A stretch of 64,000 nt of DNA from an uncultured Oscillospiraceae bacterium (lineage in GTDB: Bacteria; Bacillota; Clostridia; Oscillospirales; Oscillospiraceae). The translations under genes were made by a program, and so were the position numbers. This document shows, piece after piece, positions 23,663 through 31,753 of this stretch (within the stretch, counting starts at the first letter, position 1; each line of letters opens with the position of its first letter). Where the stretch lies: assembly GCA_934590325.1 (NCBI GenBank), contig CAKTOW010000001.1, forward strand, positions 198,688 to 262,687, in the 5' to 3' direction. Under the pieces are notes generated by a model. It did not search any database. It was not told where the DNA came from and was given only the letters and a program-made list of their open reading frames with translations.

Positions 23663-24361
23663 TCAGAGCACCTCCCGCAGCTCCCGCACGGAGCGATATC
23701 TCTGGTCCGGGTTGGTCATGGTGCAGCGCTGCACCACGCGGCCGGCGTGGCCGCCGGCCAGCTGTTTAGAGGGATGCCGCCCGGTGAGCATGATGTTCAG
23801 CAGCACGCCCAGGGAGTAAATGTCAGCGCGGCCGTCGGTCTGGGACAGGCCGAACTGCTCCGGCGCGGCGTAGCCTGTGGTGCCCAGCACCACCGTGTCC
23901 GCCGTGCCGTCGGGCTTGACCATGCGGCTGGCGTCGAAGTCGATGAGTACCGCCTGGTTGCCCCGCAGGATAACGTTGCTGTCCTTCACATCCCGGTGCA
24001 CGGCGCCCATGGAATGCAGCACCCACAGCGCGGCGCACAGGTCCTCCGTGACACGGCGTGCCTCCGGCCAGGAGAGCACGCCGCCCTCCAGCAGGAACGT
24101 CAGCGTGTCCCCCTGGATATACTCCTCCAGCACGGCTACCTGGCCGTCCTTCTCGGCCACCTCCTCGATGCGCGGCAGATACGGACAGTCCACAGTCAGT
24201 AGTTTACGGTAGACCTCCGCGCTGCCGGCGAAGCGGCGGAATATATAGCGCTTACCGGTCTCGCGGTGGCGCAGCAGCGTGACGCTGCCCCGGTCGCCCC
24301 GCTTCAGCAAACGCACCTCGTCGAAATATGTCTCTATGTCTCGCAGAAAAGTATCGTACAC
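23663..24361 (-). CDS. Eukaryotic-type Ser/Thr protein kinase
   Basis: 232 residues from the GTG at 24359-24361, which has GGGGAGCG upstream; a longer frame to 24415 lacks a site. Kinase motifs: IFRRF in the strand holding the ATP lysine position (R in place of K), VHRDVKDSN catalytic loop, LIDFDASR where DFG would be (Gly replaced by Asp), GTTGYAAPEQF activation segment and DIYSLGVLL. There are no PASTA repeats or membrane helix. The altered lysine and DFG positions make activity uncertain. Divergent from a HTH protein and coupled to the zinc-ribbon protein; similar kinase/HTH pairs occur in other clostridia. Confidence 0.85.
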   Translation of the reverse strand: MYDTFLRDIETYFDEVRLLKRGDRGSVTLLRHRETGKRYIFRRFAGSAEVYRKLLTVDCPYLPRIEEVAEKDGQVAVLEEYIQGDTLTFLLEGGVLSWPEARRVTEDLCAALWVLHSMGAVHRDVKDSNVILRGNQAVLIDFDASRMVKPDGTADTVVLGTTGYAAPEQFGLSQTDGRADIYSLGVLLNIMLTGRHPSKQLAGGHAGRVVQRCTMTNPDQRYRSVRELREVL

Positions 24362-24487
24362 GGAAACGCTCCCCTTTGTTCCCACAGTTTTTTCCAAAAG
24401 GTATGCAGCCAGCATATTGTTTTTTGATTCGTGATTCTTTATTATAATATATGAATTTGTATACTATGTAAAGGCAGTATTTGGATA

Positions 24488-24913
24488 ATGAGTGAGAAAA
24501 ACACCGACATGCTCCAGCAGGAACTGATGAGCACCAACAACCTGGACCGTTTCCTTTCGGAAAACGATGCCAACTTCCGGGACATACCGCTGCAGGAGGC
24601 GCTGCAGCGCATTTTTGACGAAAAAGGGATGTCCAAGGCCATGTTGGCCAAGTGCTCCGGCATCAGCGAGGTGTACCTGCACCAGCTGTTCTCCGGGCGG
24701 CGCTTCCCCTCCCGCAGCCGCCTGCTGTGCGTATGCTTCGGGCTGGGCGCCTCCGTGGAGGAGACCCAGGCACTGCTGCAGCAGGCGCGGTACGCGCCGC
24801 TGTACTCCCGGGACCGCCGGGATGCCATCATCATCTTCGGTCTGAGCCACGGTATGGACCTGTTCCAGGTCAACGACAAGCTATTCGCCGAGAACCTGGA
24901 CACCCTGTGCTGA
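24488..24913 (+). CDS. HTH (XRE-like) protein paired with kinase
   Basis: 141 residues. A helix-turn-helix at about 35-90: LQEALQRIFDEKGMSKAML, AKCSGISEVYLHQLFSGRRF, SRSRLLCVCFGLG. The C-terminal 45 residues (VEETQALLQQARYAPLY, DAIIIFGLSHGMDLFQVND) form a conserved-looking tail. The N-terminal 30 residues are polar and could be a phosphorylation region, but that is a guess. It is transcribed divergently from the Ser/Thr kinase with about 130 bases between, which suggests a signalling pair. Confidence 0.75.
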   Translation: MSEKNTDMLQQELMSTNNLDRFLSENDANFRDIPLQEALQRIFDEKGMSKAMLAKCSGISEVYLHQLFSGRRFPSRSRLLCVCFGLGASVEETQALLQQARYAPLYSRDRRDAIIIFGLSHGMDLFQVNDKLFAENLDTLC

Positions 24914-24957
24914 GGAGCCATACATCACAGAACATGACCTGCACGGCAGGGGGAATA

Positions 24958-25000
24958 CGACATGAGAGCGGCGGCACGATGTGCCGCCGCTCTCATGTCG
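24958..25000. terminator. 20-bp perfect hairpin between convergent genes
   Basis: CGACATGAGAGCGGCGGCAC (24958-24977) and its exact complement at 24981-25000, with a 3-base loop. No T tract. It overlaps the last codons of the minus-strand gene. Confidence 0.7.
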
Positions 25001-25430
25001 GTATATGGCCCTCCCCCAGCAGCCAGGCGCCGGCGGTCAACAGCAGCGCCTCCGGCGGCAGGCGCTGCCAGCGAAGGGGCAGTGGTATGTCCTGGGGCTC
25101 GATCACGGCGCCGCCCGCGGCGGCCAGCCGCCGCTGGACGCACAGCACCGGCGGGGCCCACAGGCTGGACAGCGTCAGGCTGCAGCGGCGGGACAGGCCG
25201 CAGTCCACCACCTGCCTGGCACGCAGTGCCCCGCCAGCGGCCTCCTGTGGCAGCAGCACCGTGCGGCACAGAGGCAGGCGCCCCGCCTCCGCCAGCCGCG
25301 CCGCGCCCTGCGCGTCCAGCACCAGCAGCTCCCAGCAGCGGGAGAACAGCTCGTCCTCTCCCACCGACGCCATCGACGGCGGCAGCCACCGTGCCCACGC
25401 CGCGCCGCCGAAAAATGCGTTGTCGCCCAT
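24993..25430 (-). CDS. Hypothetical protein (145 aa)
   Basis: Starts MGDNAFFGGAAWARWLPP at 25428-25430 behind GGGAGGTGAGATGC. The protein is Leu/Arg/Ala-rich with a possible Rossmann-like core (WELLVLDAQGAARLAEAG, CRTVLLPQEAAGG) and no transmembrane helix. I recognise no family. Divergent from the DUF5662 gene. Confidence 0.6.
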   Translation of the reverse strand: MGDNAFFGGAAWARWLPPSMASVGEDELFSRCWELLVLDAQGAARLAEAGRLPLCRTVLLPQEAAGGALRARQVVDCGLSRRCSLTLSSLWAPPVLCVQRRLAAAGGAVIEPQDIPLPLRWQRLPPEALLLTAGAWLLGEGHIPT

Positions 25431-25556
25431 GCATCTCACCTCCCGGATAGTGTGCGCAGGCCGCGGCAGCTTATGCCGCCGGCGGAATAAATTCCCCTGT
25501 TCTTTCCGGAAAAGTTGTGGTATACTAAGGTGGAATTTTTGAAAGGAGGCCGCGCT

Positions 25557-26117
25557 ATGCCTTTCCGCGCCCATTTACATACGGTGAACCGCCACCGCCG
25601 GCTGGTGCGGCACTACTGCTTCAAGCTGGGGCTGGTGTGGCAGGGTCTGACCCACGACCTGAGCAAGTACAGCCCCACGGAGTTCTGGCGCGGCGTGAAG
25701 TACTACCAGGGCTGGCGCAGCCCCAACGACCAGGAGCGCCTGGAAAACGGCGTGAGCCTGGCGTGGCTGCACCACAAGGGCCGCAACCGCCACCACTTTG
25801 AGTACTGGATCGACTACTGCCACCGGGAGGACGGGACCATCTACATAGGCGGGTGCAAGATGCCGAAGAAGTACGTGGCGGAGATGTTCTGCGACCGCAT
25901 CGCCGCCTGCCGGGTGTACCAGGGCGCGGACTACACGGACGCCTCCCCCTACGCCTACTATCAGCGCAGCAAGGATCTGCGGCGGACGGACGCCAGCCGC
26001 TTCATGCATCCGGAGACCGCGGCACTGCTGGATCGATGGCTGCTGCTGCTGAAAGAGCAGGGCGAGGAGGCGGCTTTTGCCGCTATACGGCTGGAGCTGG
26101 CGGACGACCGCTATTGA
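25557..26117 (+). CDS. DUF5662 family protein
   Basis: 186 residues. It matches the DUF5662 pattern: an N-terminal HLHTVNRHRRLVRHYCFKLG, then LTHDLSKYSPTEFW, WLHHKGRNRHHFEYW and MPKKYVAEMFCDRIAA. Conserved His and Asp residues (THDLSKYS, HHKGRNRHH) resemble a metal-dependent HD-like site, but the reaction is unknown. The start at 25557 follows AAAGGAGGCCGCGCT. An extended -10 (TGTGGTATACT, hexamer 25521-25526) lies just upstream. Confidence 0.8.
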   Translation: MPFRAHLHTVNRHRRLVRHYCFKLGLVWQGLTHDLSKYSPTEFWRGVKYYQGWRSPNDQERLENGVSLAWLHHKGRNRHHFEYWIDYCHREDGTIYIGGCKMPKKYVAEMFCDRIAACRVYQGADYTDASPYAYYQRSKDLRRTDASRFMHPETAALLDRWLLLLKEQGEEAAFAAIRLELADDRY

Positions 26118-26228
26118 CCGGCGTCTTTGTTAAGATAAAAACAAGCGGTTTTTGCAGTTTTTCCTTGCTTTCCCACACTTTTTGATATACAATGTTTTGG
26201 TACATTTTGATGTGAGGTTGTCAACAAC

Positions 26229-27116
26229 ATGACCCATCCCTACAAAACGCGGGAGGGCGGCGCCACAGTGACGGTCTTTGTCCCCTACGACTGTCAGAAC
26301 AATTGCCCCTTCTGCATCAACAAAAAAGAATATGCCGACTGCTCCGGGTTCTCCCTGGAGAAGATACTGGAGAGCATCCGGGTGATGGACAGCATCACGC
26401 CGCGGTGCGATTTCGTGTTTACCGGCGGTGAGCCGCTGGCCGACCTGGACGCCCTGCAGAGGATGCTGGACGCCATCCCCGCCACCCACAAGGTCTATAT
26501 CAACACCACCTTCCCCTCCCAGGCTACCACCACCTTTGACGAGATGCTGGCCTTTACGGAGCGGAACAAGGACAAGATCACCTGCATGAACATCTCCCGC
26601 CACCTGCAGCACTACGTGGAGGAGAGCCCCGACGAGATCCTGGGGAAGATCGCCTGCCCCACCCGCATCAACTGCGTGCTGTACAGGAACTATCCCGCGG
26701 CGAAGCTGGTGGACTATGTGGAGCGCTTCCTGCCCTACCGCATCCCCATCCAGTTCCGGTATGACTATACCGAGACCACGCCGGAGAACCTGTACGAGGA
26801 GGACAACGACAAGATCCTGCAGGACCTGAAGCGCCTGTTCACCTACAAGGGGCTGGACGGCTGCCGTATGCGCAACGGGTTCCACTTCGAGTACAAGGGC
26901 CTGCACATGACGTACCACAAGACGCTGCCCTACTCCACCATCGTGGAAAAGGGCGATGACGGCGTGACCTACGACATCCTGTATGACATCCTCATCAAGC
27001 AGAACGGCGAGATACACAGCGACTGGACCGGCGTAAAGATGGACATAGACGCCTACCGCAAGGTGGTATTCGAGCCCTACGACCTGAAGGTGCTGAACGG
27101 GACCATCGATTTTTGA
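26229..27116 (+). CDS. Radical SAM protein
   Basis: 295 residues. The cluster motif is CQNNCPFC (Cys-x3-Cys-x2-Cys) near residue 20, followed by FVFTGGEPLADLDALQ (GGEP, SAM amino-group binding), NTTFPS and TCMNISRHLQHY. The C-terminal third has Cys in LDGCRMRNGFHFEYKG but no clear auxiliary-cluster set. Family proteins make radicals for many reactions; neighbours give no substrate. GTGAGG precedes the ATG at 26229. A terminator follows directly, so it stands alone. Confidence 0.85.
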   Translation: MTHPYKTREGGATVTVFVPYDCQNNCPFCINKKEYADCSGFSLEKILESIRVMDSITPRCDFVFTGGEPLADLDALQRMLDAIPATHKVYINTTFPSQATTTFDEMLAFTERNKDKITCMNISRHLQHYVEESPDEILGKIACPTRINCVLYRNYPAAKLVDYVERFLPYRIPIQFRYDYTETTPENLYEEDNDKILQDLKRLFTYKGLDGCRMRNGFHFEYKGLHMTYHKTLPYSTIVEKGDDGVTYDILYDILIKQNGEIHSDWTGVKMDIDAYRKVVFEPYDLKVLNGTIDF

Positions 27117-27128
27117 TAACGCGAGACT

Positions 27129-27157
27129 GAGAGACCGCTTTGCGGTCTCTTTTTTTC
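27129..27157 (+). terminator. Terminator of the radical SAM gene
   Basis: AGAGACCGC / GCGGTCTCT stem with loop TTT, followed by a run of T. Confidence 0.9.
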
Positions 27158-27352
27158 GGAACCTGCGGCGGCTCCGTTCCGTCATAGTGTTTGGACGGCG
27201 CCGCGGGGCGGACAGTCTTGGCGGAAAATAAATGGCTTGTTTGCATTTACCCCCTTTTACTTCTCCGCCGTTTGTATTATAATGATGTATTACACCGGCC
27301 AGTGAAGTGCCGGCGGGCAAAACAGTATTGAATGAAAATGAGGAGCAATTCT

Positions 27353-27811
27353 ATGAAACGTATTATCGCACTGCTGCTGGCGGCCATGACCGCCCTCTCT
27401 TTGGTCGCCTGCGGCGACAAGACCTCCGCCACCGTGGACGCGGCCGGGCTGAGCAAGGCGCTGGCGGAGCGCGTGCAGTTCGACGACACCATGACCGCCG
27501 TCAGCGCCGACGACCTGGGGTTCTATCTGGAGCTGCCGGTCAAGTGCGAGGTGGGCGCCTATATGTCCTCCGGCGCCACCGCCGAGGAGATCTTCGTGGT
27601 CCAGTGCTACGACAAGACCGACGCCGCCGCGGTGAAGGTGTCCATGCAGTCCTTCCTGGACAGCCAGAAGCAGGAGATGGAGCGCTACAAGCCCGAGGAG
27701 GTCGCCCGGCTGGATAACGCCATCTTCGCCACCTACGGCACCTGCGTGGTGCTGTGCGTGACCAATGACACCGACACCGCCAACACGGTCATCAAGGAGT
27801 ACGTGGGATGA
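27353..27811 (+). CDS. DUF4358 lipoprotein
   Basis: 152 residues with a lipoprotein signal MKRIIALLLAAMTALSLVAC (Cys20) and a domain of about 120 residues typical of DUF4358: LGFYLELP, GAYMSSGATAEEIFVVQCYD, LDSQKQEMERYKPEEVARL and a C-terminal VVLCVTND. These lipoproteins often precede MBOAT/DHHW envelope-modification genes in clostridia. The start at 27353 has GAGGAGC upstream. Its stop overlaps the next gene's start by 4 bases. A promoter-like TTTACT...TATAAT lies near 27255-27282. Confidence 0.82.
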   Translation: MKRIIALLLAAMTALSLVACGDKTSATVDAAGLSKALAERVQFDDTMTAVSADDLGFYLELPVKCEVGAYMSSGATAEEIFVVQCYDKTDAAAVKVSMQSFLDSQKQEMERYKPEEVARLDNAIFATYGTCVVLCVTNDTDTANTVIKEYVG

Positions 27812-29049
27812 GTCCGCGCTATGAACGGCGGCAGAGGAGCGGAGGCGGCGCCATACTGCTGCTGATCGCCGCGGCGGCGCTGGTGGTGGCCGTGCTGGCC
27901 ATCTTCACCGACGTGTTCAGCGGCAAAAAGGCCCCGGACAAGACCCCGGACGACGCGGTGGTCACCCAGCCCAACGACGGACAGAGTACCGGTGACGGCG
28001 ACACCACCGGAGACACCGCCGGCGACACCTCCGCCGACCCGGACAACACCGGCAGCGGGGACGGCCGGGGCGACACCACCCCCGTCACCCCCAACAAGCC
28101 CGTGACCACCACGAAGCCGGCCAACTCCAACGTCATCACCACCGATGCAACGCCCTACCAGTCCGGCGGCGTGTATGTGGTGGGCGACGCGGGCTACGAG
28201 ATGTACAGCTATGTGGCCGGCATCGCGGAGAAGTATCAGACCGTGGTCAACAGCATGGCGGACACCCTGAAGGGCGTGTCCAACGTGTACGTGATGGCCA
28301 TTCCCCTGTCCAGCGGCATCACCCTGCCCGACGCGCTGTACAGTGAGATACCCGGCAGCGACCAGCAGCAGGCGGAGAAGGATATTTTGGCAGGAATGGG
28401 GCAGAATGTAAAAACGGTCCCCCTGTACGACACGCTGATGAGCCACCGGACGGAGTACGTATATTTCCGCACCGACCACCACTGGACGGCCCTGGGCGCC
28501 TACTACGCCTACGTGCAGTTCTGCAATGTGAAGGGCATCACGCCCCACGCCCTCAGCGACTATGAGGTGACGCAGTTCCCCGGCTATCTGGGCTCCTTCT
28601 ACAACGACGGCGGCAAGCCCACCGCCATGGCGGACAACCCGGACGTGGTGAACGCCTATCACCCCGTCAGCTCCACCGCCGCCATGAAGTACGGCAGCAA
28701 CGAGAACAGCACCCTCACCGGCGGCAAGGTCATCTATGACGAATCCACCGCCCCGGCCAGCCTGAAATACGGCACCTTCATCATGGGCGACAACCCCTAC
28801 ACCGTCATCGAGAATCCCGAGGTCCACAACGGCGAAAGCTGCATCGTAGTGAAGGAGTCCTTCGGCAACGCGCTGGTGCCGTTCCTGGTGGACCACTACG
28901 AAACGGTCTACGTCGTCGACTACCGCTACTACGACGGCAGCGTCAGCGCCCTGGCCAAGGCCAAGGGCGTCACCGACGTACTGTACGCCAACAACCTCTC
29001 GGCCATCCGCGCCAGCGACAAGGTGGGCGCCATGAACCGGGTAAAGTAA
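27808..29049 (+). CDS. DHHW-motif membrane protein (AlgX/SGNH-like)
   Basis: 413 residues: an N-terminal transmembrane helix (AILLLIAAAALVVAVLAIF, residues about 15-33), an Asp/Thr/Pro-rich linker to about 115, then an SGNH-like domain with TDHHWTALGAYYAY near 225, which is the DHHW signature, and VVKESFGNALVPFLVDHYE near 350. Such proteins act outside the membrane together with MBOAT acyltransferases in O-acetylation of polysaccharides. The linker is longer than in the second DHHW protein at 30536. It starts inside the DUF4358 stop. Confidence 0.85.
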   Translation: MSPRYERRQRSGGGAILLLIAAAALVVAVLAIFTDVFSGKKAPDKTPDDAVVTQPNDGQSTGDGDTTGDTAGDTSADPDNTGSGDGRGDTTPVTPNKPVTTTKPANSNVITTDATPYQSGGVYVVGDAGYEMYSYVAGIAEKYQTVVNSMADTLKGVSNVYVMAIPLSSGITLPDALYSEIPGSDQQQAEKDILAGMGQNVKTVPLYDTLMSHRTEYVYFRTDHHWTALGAYYAYVQFCNVKGITPHALSDYEVTQFPGYLGSFYNDGGKPTAMADNPDVVNAYHPVSSTAAMKYGSNENSTLTGGKVIYDESTAPASLKYGTFIMGDNPYTVIENPEVHNGESCIVVKESFGNALVPFLVDHYETVYVVDYRYYDGSVSALAKAKGVTDVLYANNLSAIRASDKVGAMNRVK

Positions 29050-29063
29050 TATCTGACTGTCAC

Positions 29064-29091
29064 GAACAGGGCGGGCTTGCCCGCCCTGTTC
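29064..29091. repeat. 13-bp palindrome between DHHW and MBOAT genes
   Basis: GAACAGGGCGGGC / GCCCGCCCTGTTC with a 2-base loop and no T tract; perhaps an mRNA processing or stability hairpin in the operon. Confidence 0.6.
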
Positions 29092-29122
29092 CCATGAACT
29101 TCGACCACAAAGGAGAACCGCT

Positions 29123-30523
29123 ATGGTATTCAGCAGCACCACCTTTCTGCTGGCGTTTTTGCCGCTGGTGGCCATACTGTACTATATCTGCCCGCGGAAG
29201 CTGCGCAACGGTCTGCTTCTGCTCTTCAGCCTGCTGTTCTACGGCTGGGGCGAGCCCAAGTATATCCTGATCATGCTGTTTTCCACGGTGTTCGACTACT
29301 GCAACGGTCTGGGCATCGGCTATTTCCGCGCCAGGGGTAAGGAATCCGGCGCCAAGGCGGTGCTCATTGTCTCCGTGGTGGGGAACCTGGCCATCCTGGG
29401 CTTCTTCAAGTACACGGACTTCGCCATCGGCAACATCAACGGCCTGCTGGGCACGGCCATCCCCGCGCTGGGCCTGCTGCTGCCCATCGGCATCTCCTTC
29501 TACACCTTCCAGACCATGAGCTACACCATCGACGTGTACCGCAGGCTGGTGCCGCCCCAGCGGAACATCATCGACTTCGGCGCCTACGTGACGCTGTTCC
29601 CCCAGCTGATCGCAGGGCCCATCGTCCAGTACAAGACGGTGGCCTACGACCTGGAGCACCGGCGCGAGAACCTCAGCGAGGCCAGCGAGGGCCTGCAGCG
29701 GCTGGTGATTGGCCTGGGCAAAAAAGTACTCATCGCCAACCAGATGGGCGCCATATGGGAGGAGATCGCCGCCATGTCCGACCCCACGGCGGTAACGGCC
29801 TGGATCGGCGCCATCGCCTATACCTTCCAGATATACTTCGACTTTTCTGGCTATTCCGATATGGCCATCGGCCTGGGGCACTTCTTCGGGTTTCATTTCC
29901 TGGAGAACTTCAACTACCCCTACGAGTCCCGCTCCGTCACCGAGTTCTGGCGGCGGTGGCACATCAGCCTGTCCACCTGGTTCCGGGAGTACGTGTACAT
30001 CCCCCTGGGCGGCAACCGCAAGGGCAAGGGCCGCCAGCTGCTGAACATCGCCATCGTCTGGCTGCTGACCGGCCTGTGGCACGGTGCCAGCTGGAACTTC
30101 GTCCTCTGGGGCGTGTACTACGCGGCACTGCTGCTGCTGGAAAAGACGTTCCTGCTGCGCTGGCTGGACAAGTCCCCCCGCTGGGTGGGGCACCTCTACA
30201 CCTGCCTGTGCTTCACCATGGGCTGGGTACTGTTCGCCATCACGGACTTCGGCGCCCTGGGGCAGTACGTGGCCCACATGTTCTCCGGCACCTTCGCCGA
30301 CGGCACCACGGCCTACCTGCTGCGGTGCGACTGGCTGCTGCTTCTTCTGGCGGCAGTGGGCTGCACCAGCCTGCCCAAGCGTCTGTGGCAGAAGCGCGAG
30401 AACACCCTCTCCCCCGCCCTGTCCGACGGACTGCGCACGGTGTGGGTGGTGGCCGTGCTGCTGGTGTCCATGGCGTTCCTGGTGGGCGACAGCTACAATC
30501 CGTTCCTGTACTTCAGATTTTAA
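29123..30523 (+). CDS. MBOAT family O-acyltransferase
   Basis: 466 residues and about eleven membrane helices, in the AlgI/DltB/PatA branch: MVFSSTTFLLAFLPLVAILYY start, PIGISFYTFQTMSYTID, LFPQLIAGPIVQY, QIYFDFSGYSDMAIGLG, NFNYPYESRSVTEFWRRWH and the conserved catalytic His in GLWHGASWNFVLWG. These enzymes pass acyl groups across the membrane to an exported glycan or lipoteichoic acid. The two flanking DHHW proteins are the likely extracytoplasmic partners. AAAGGAGAACCGCT precedes the ATG. Confidence 0.93.
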   Translation: MVFSSTTFLLAFLPLVAILYYICPRKLRNGLLLLFSLLFYGWGEPKYILIMLFSTVFDYCNGLGIGYFRARGKESGAKAVLIVSVVGNLAILGFFKYTDFAIGNINGLLGTAIPALGLLLPIGISFYTFQTMSYTIDVYRRLVPPQRNIIDFGAYVTLFPQLIAGPIVQYKTVAYDLEHRRENLSEASEGLQRLVIGLGKKVLIANQMGAIWEEIAAMSDPTAVTAWIGAIAYTFQIYFDFSGYSDMAIGLGHFFGFHFLENFNYPYESRSVTEFWRRWHISLSTWFREYVYIPLGGNRKGKGRQLLNIAIVWLLTGLWHGASWNFVLWGVYYAALLLLEKTFLLRWLDKSPRWVGHLYTCLCFTMGWVLFAITDFGALGQYVAHMFSGTFADGTTAYLLRCDWLLLLLAAVGCTSLPKRLWQKRENTLSPALSDGLRTVWVVAVLLVSMAFLVGDSYNPFLYFRF

Positions 30524-30535
30524 GGAGGCGGCGTG

Positions 30536-31642
30536 ATGAAGAAAAGAACAGGCCTCGCGCCGCTGATCGCCATAGCCGTGATACTGCTGGGGCTGTCCGT
30601 GGGGAGCTTTTTCCTGACGCCGGACAGGGCGTTCTCCGCAAACGAGAACCGCTATTTGCAGCTGACGCCGAAGCTGAGCTGGGACACCGTCATGTCCGGT
30701 GCCTTCATGGAGGACATGGAGGAGTACACCAGCGACCAGATCGTTTTCCGGGATCTGTGGACCGCCACGCGGTCGGTGCTGCAGCGGGCGGAGGGAAAAG
30801 AGGACATCAGCGGCACCTATCTGGGCGCGGACGGGCGCTACTTTACCAAGGTGACGGACGACAGTTTTGACACGAAAAATCTGCGCAAAAACGCGGAATA
30901 TATACGTGAATTCTTCGAAAACAGCGGCAAAAACTGCACGGCGCTGATCGTGCCCAGCCCGGCGGGCGTACTGCGGGACAAGCTGCCGAAGGACGCGCCC
31001 TACTACGATGAGGATGCAGCCTTCGCGCTTTTGGATACCCTTTTGTCCACCTCTTCGGATAGCTCACTTTTGGACATTCGGGATGCTTTGTCTACCCTTT
31101 CGGACCCCTATTACCACACGGACCACCACTGGACCACCATGGGTGCCCAGGCGGCGTACCTCCGGTGGGCGGAGGCCACCGGACACCGGGCCCGCAGCTA
31201 TGACCTGACGGCGGTCACGGACAGCTTCCGCGGGACGCTGTACTCCAAGGTGCTGCTGCCGGACAGCGTGTACGACAGCGTGTACTACGCGCCGGAGATC
31301 ACGGCGGAGAGCGTGGTATGCGACGGGAAGGACGGCGCGCTGTACGACCTCGGCGCCCTGGAGCAGAAGGACAAGTACGAGCTGTTCCTGGGGGGCAACT
31401 ACGGCCAGTGCGTCATCACCACCGGCACGGAGAACGGGAAGCAGCTGCTGCTGGTGAAGGATTCCTTCGCCAACTCCTTCGTGCCGTTCCTGTTGGGGGA
31501 CTATGAGACGGTGACCATGATCGACCTACGGTACTTCCGGGGGAGCATGGCGGAGCTGGCGGCGGAGAGCGACGACATCCTTGTGCTGACGGAGATCACG
31601 AATCTGGCGGCGTCCGGGGACTATTTTAAGCTGATGAAGTGA
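30536..31642 (+). CDS. DHHW family protein
   Basis: 368 residues, with a signal-anchor helix (LAPLIAIAVILLGLSVGSFFL) and then a lumenal SGNH-like domain. Landmarks: FSANENRYLQLTPK, YTSDQIVFRDLW (conserved early motif), LIVPSPAGVLRDKLP, YYHTDHHWTTMGAQAAY (DHHW) and LLVKDSFANSFVPFLLGDYE. The ATG at 30536 has AGGAGG 7 bases upstream; a GTG one codon earlier is too close. Second DHHW partner of the MBOAT gene. A terminator follows. Confidence 0.88.
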   Translation: MKKRTGLAPLIAIAVILLGLSVGSFFLTPDRAFSANENRYLQLTPKLSWDTVMSGAFMEDMEEYTSDQIVFRDLWTATRSVLQRAEGKEDISGTYLGADGRYFTKVTDDSFDTKNLRKNAEYIREFFENSGKNCTALIVPSPAGVLRDKLPKDAPYYDEDAAFALLDTLLSTSSDSSLLDIRDALSTLSDPYYHTDHHWTTMGAQAAYLRWAEATGHRARSYDLTAVTDSFRGTLYSKVLLPDSVYDSVYYAPEITAESVVCDGKDGALYDLGALEQKDKYELFLGGNYGQCVITTGTENGKQLLLVKDSFANSFVPFLLGDYETVTMIDLRYFRGSMAELAAESDDILVLTEITNLAASGDYFKLMK

Positions 31643-31645
31643 AAA

Positions 31646-31679
31646 AAATGGGCGTGCGCTCCGCGCACGCCCATTTTGT
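31646..31679 (+). terminator. Terminator of the DUF4358-DHHW-MBOAT-DHHW operon
   Basis: AAAATGGGCGTGCGC / GCGCACGCCCATTTT, 3-base loop. Confidence 0.85.
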
Positions 31680-31683
31680 CCCC

Positions 31684-31711
31684 TTTACAAATGCCCGATT
31701 TTTGCTATAAT
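31684..31711 (+). promoter_or_regulatory. Promoter of prfB
   Basis: -35 TTTACA (31684-31689), 16-base spacer, -10 TATAAT (31706-31711). Confidence 0.8.
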
Positions 31712-31753
31712 AGAAAGGCTAAGGAAATTTACAGATACAAGGAGACACGATAT

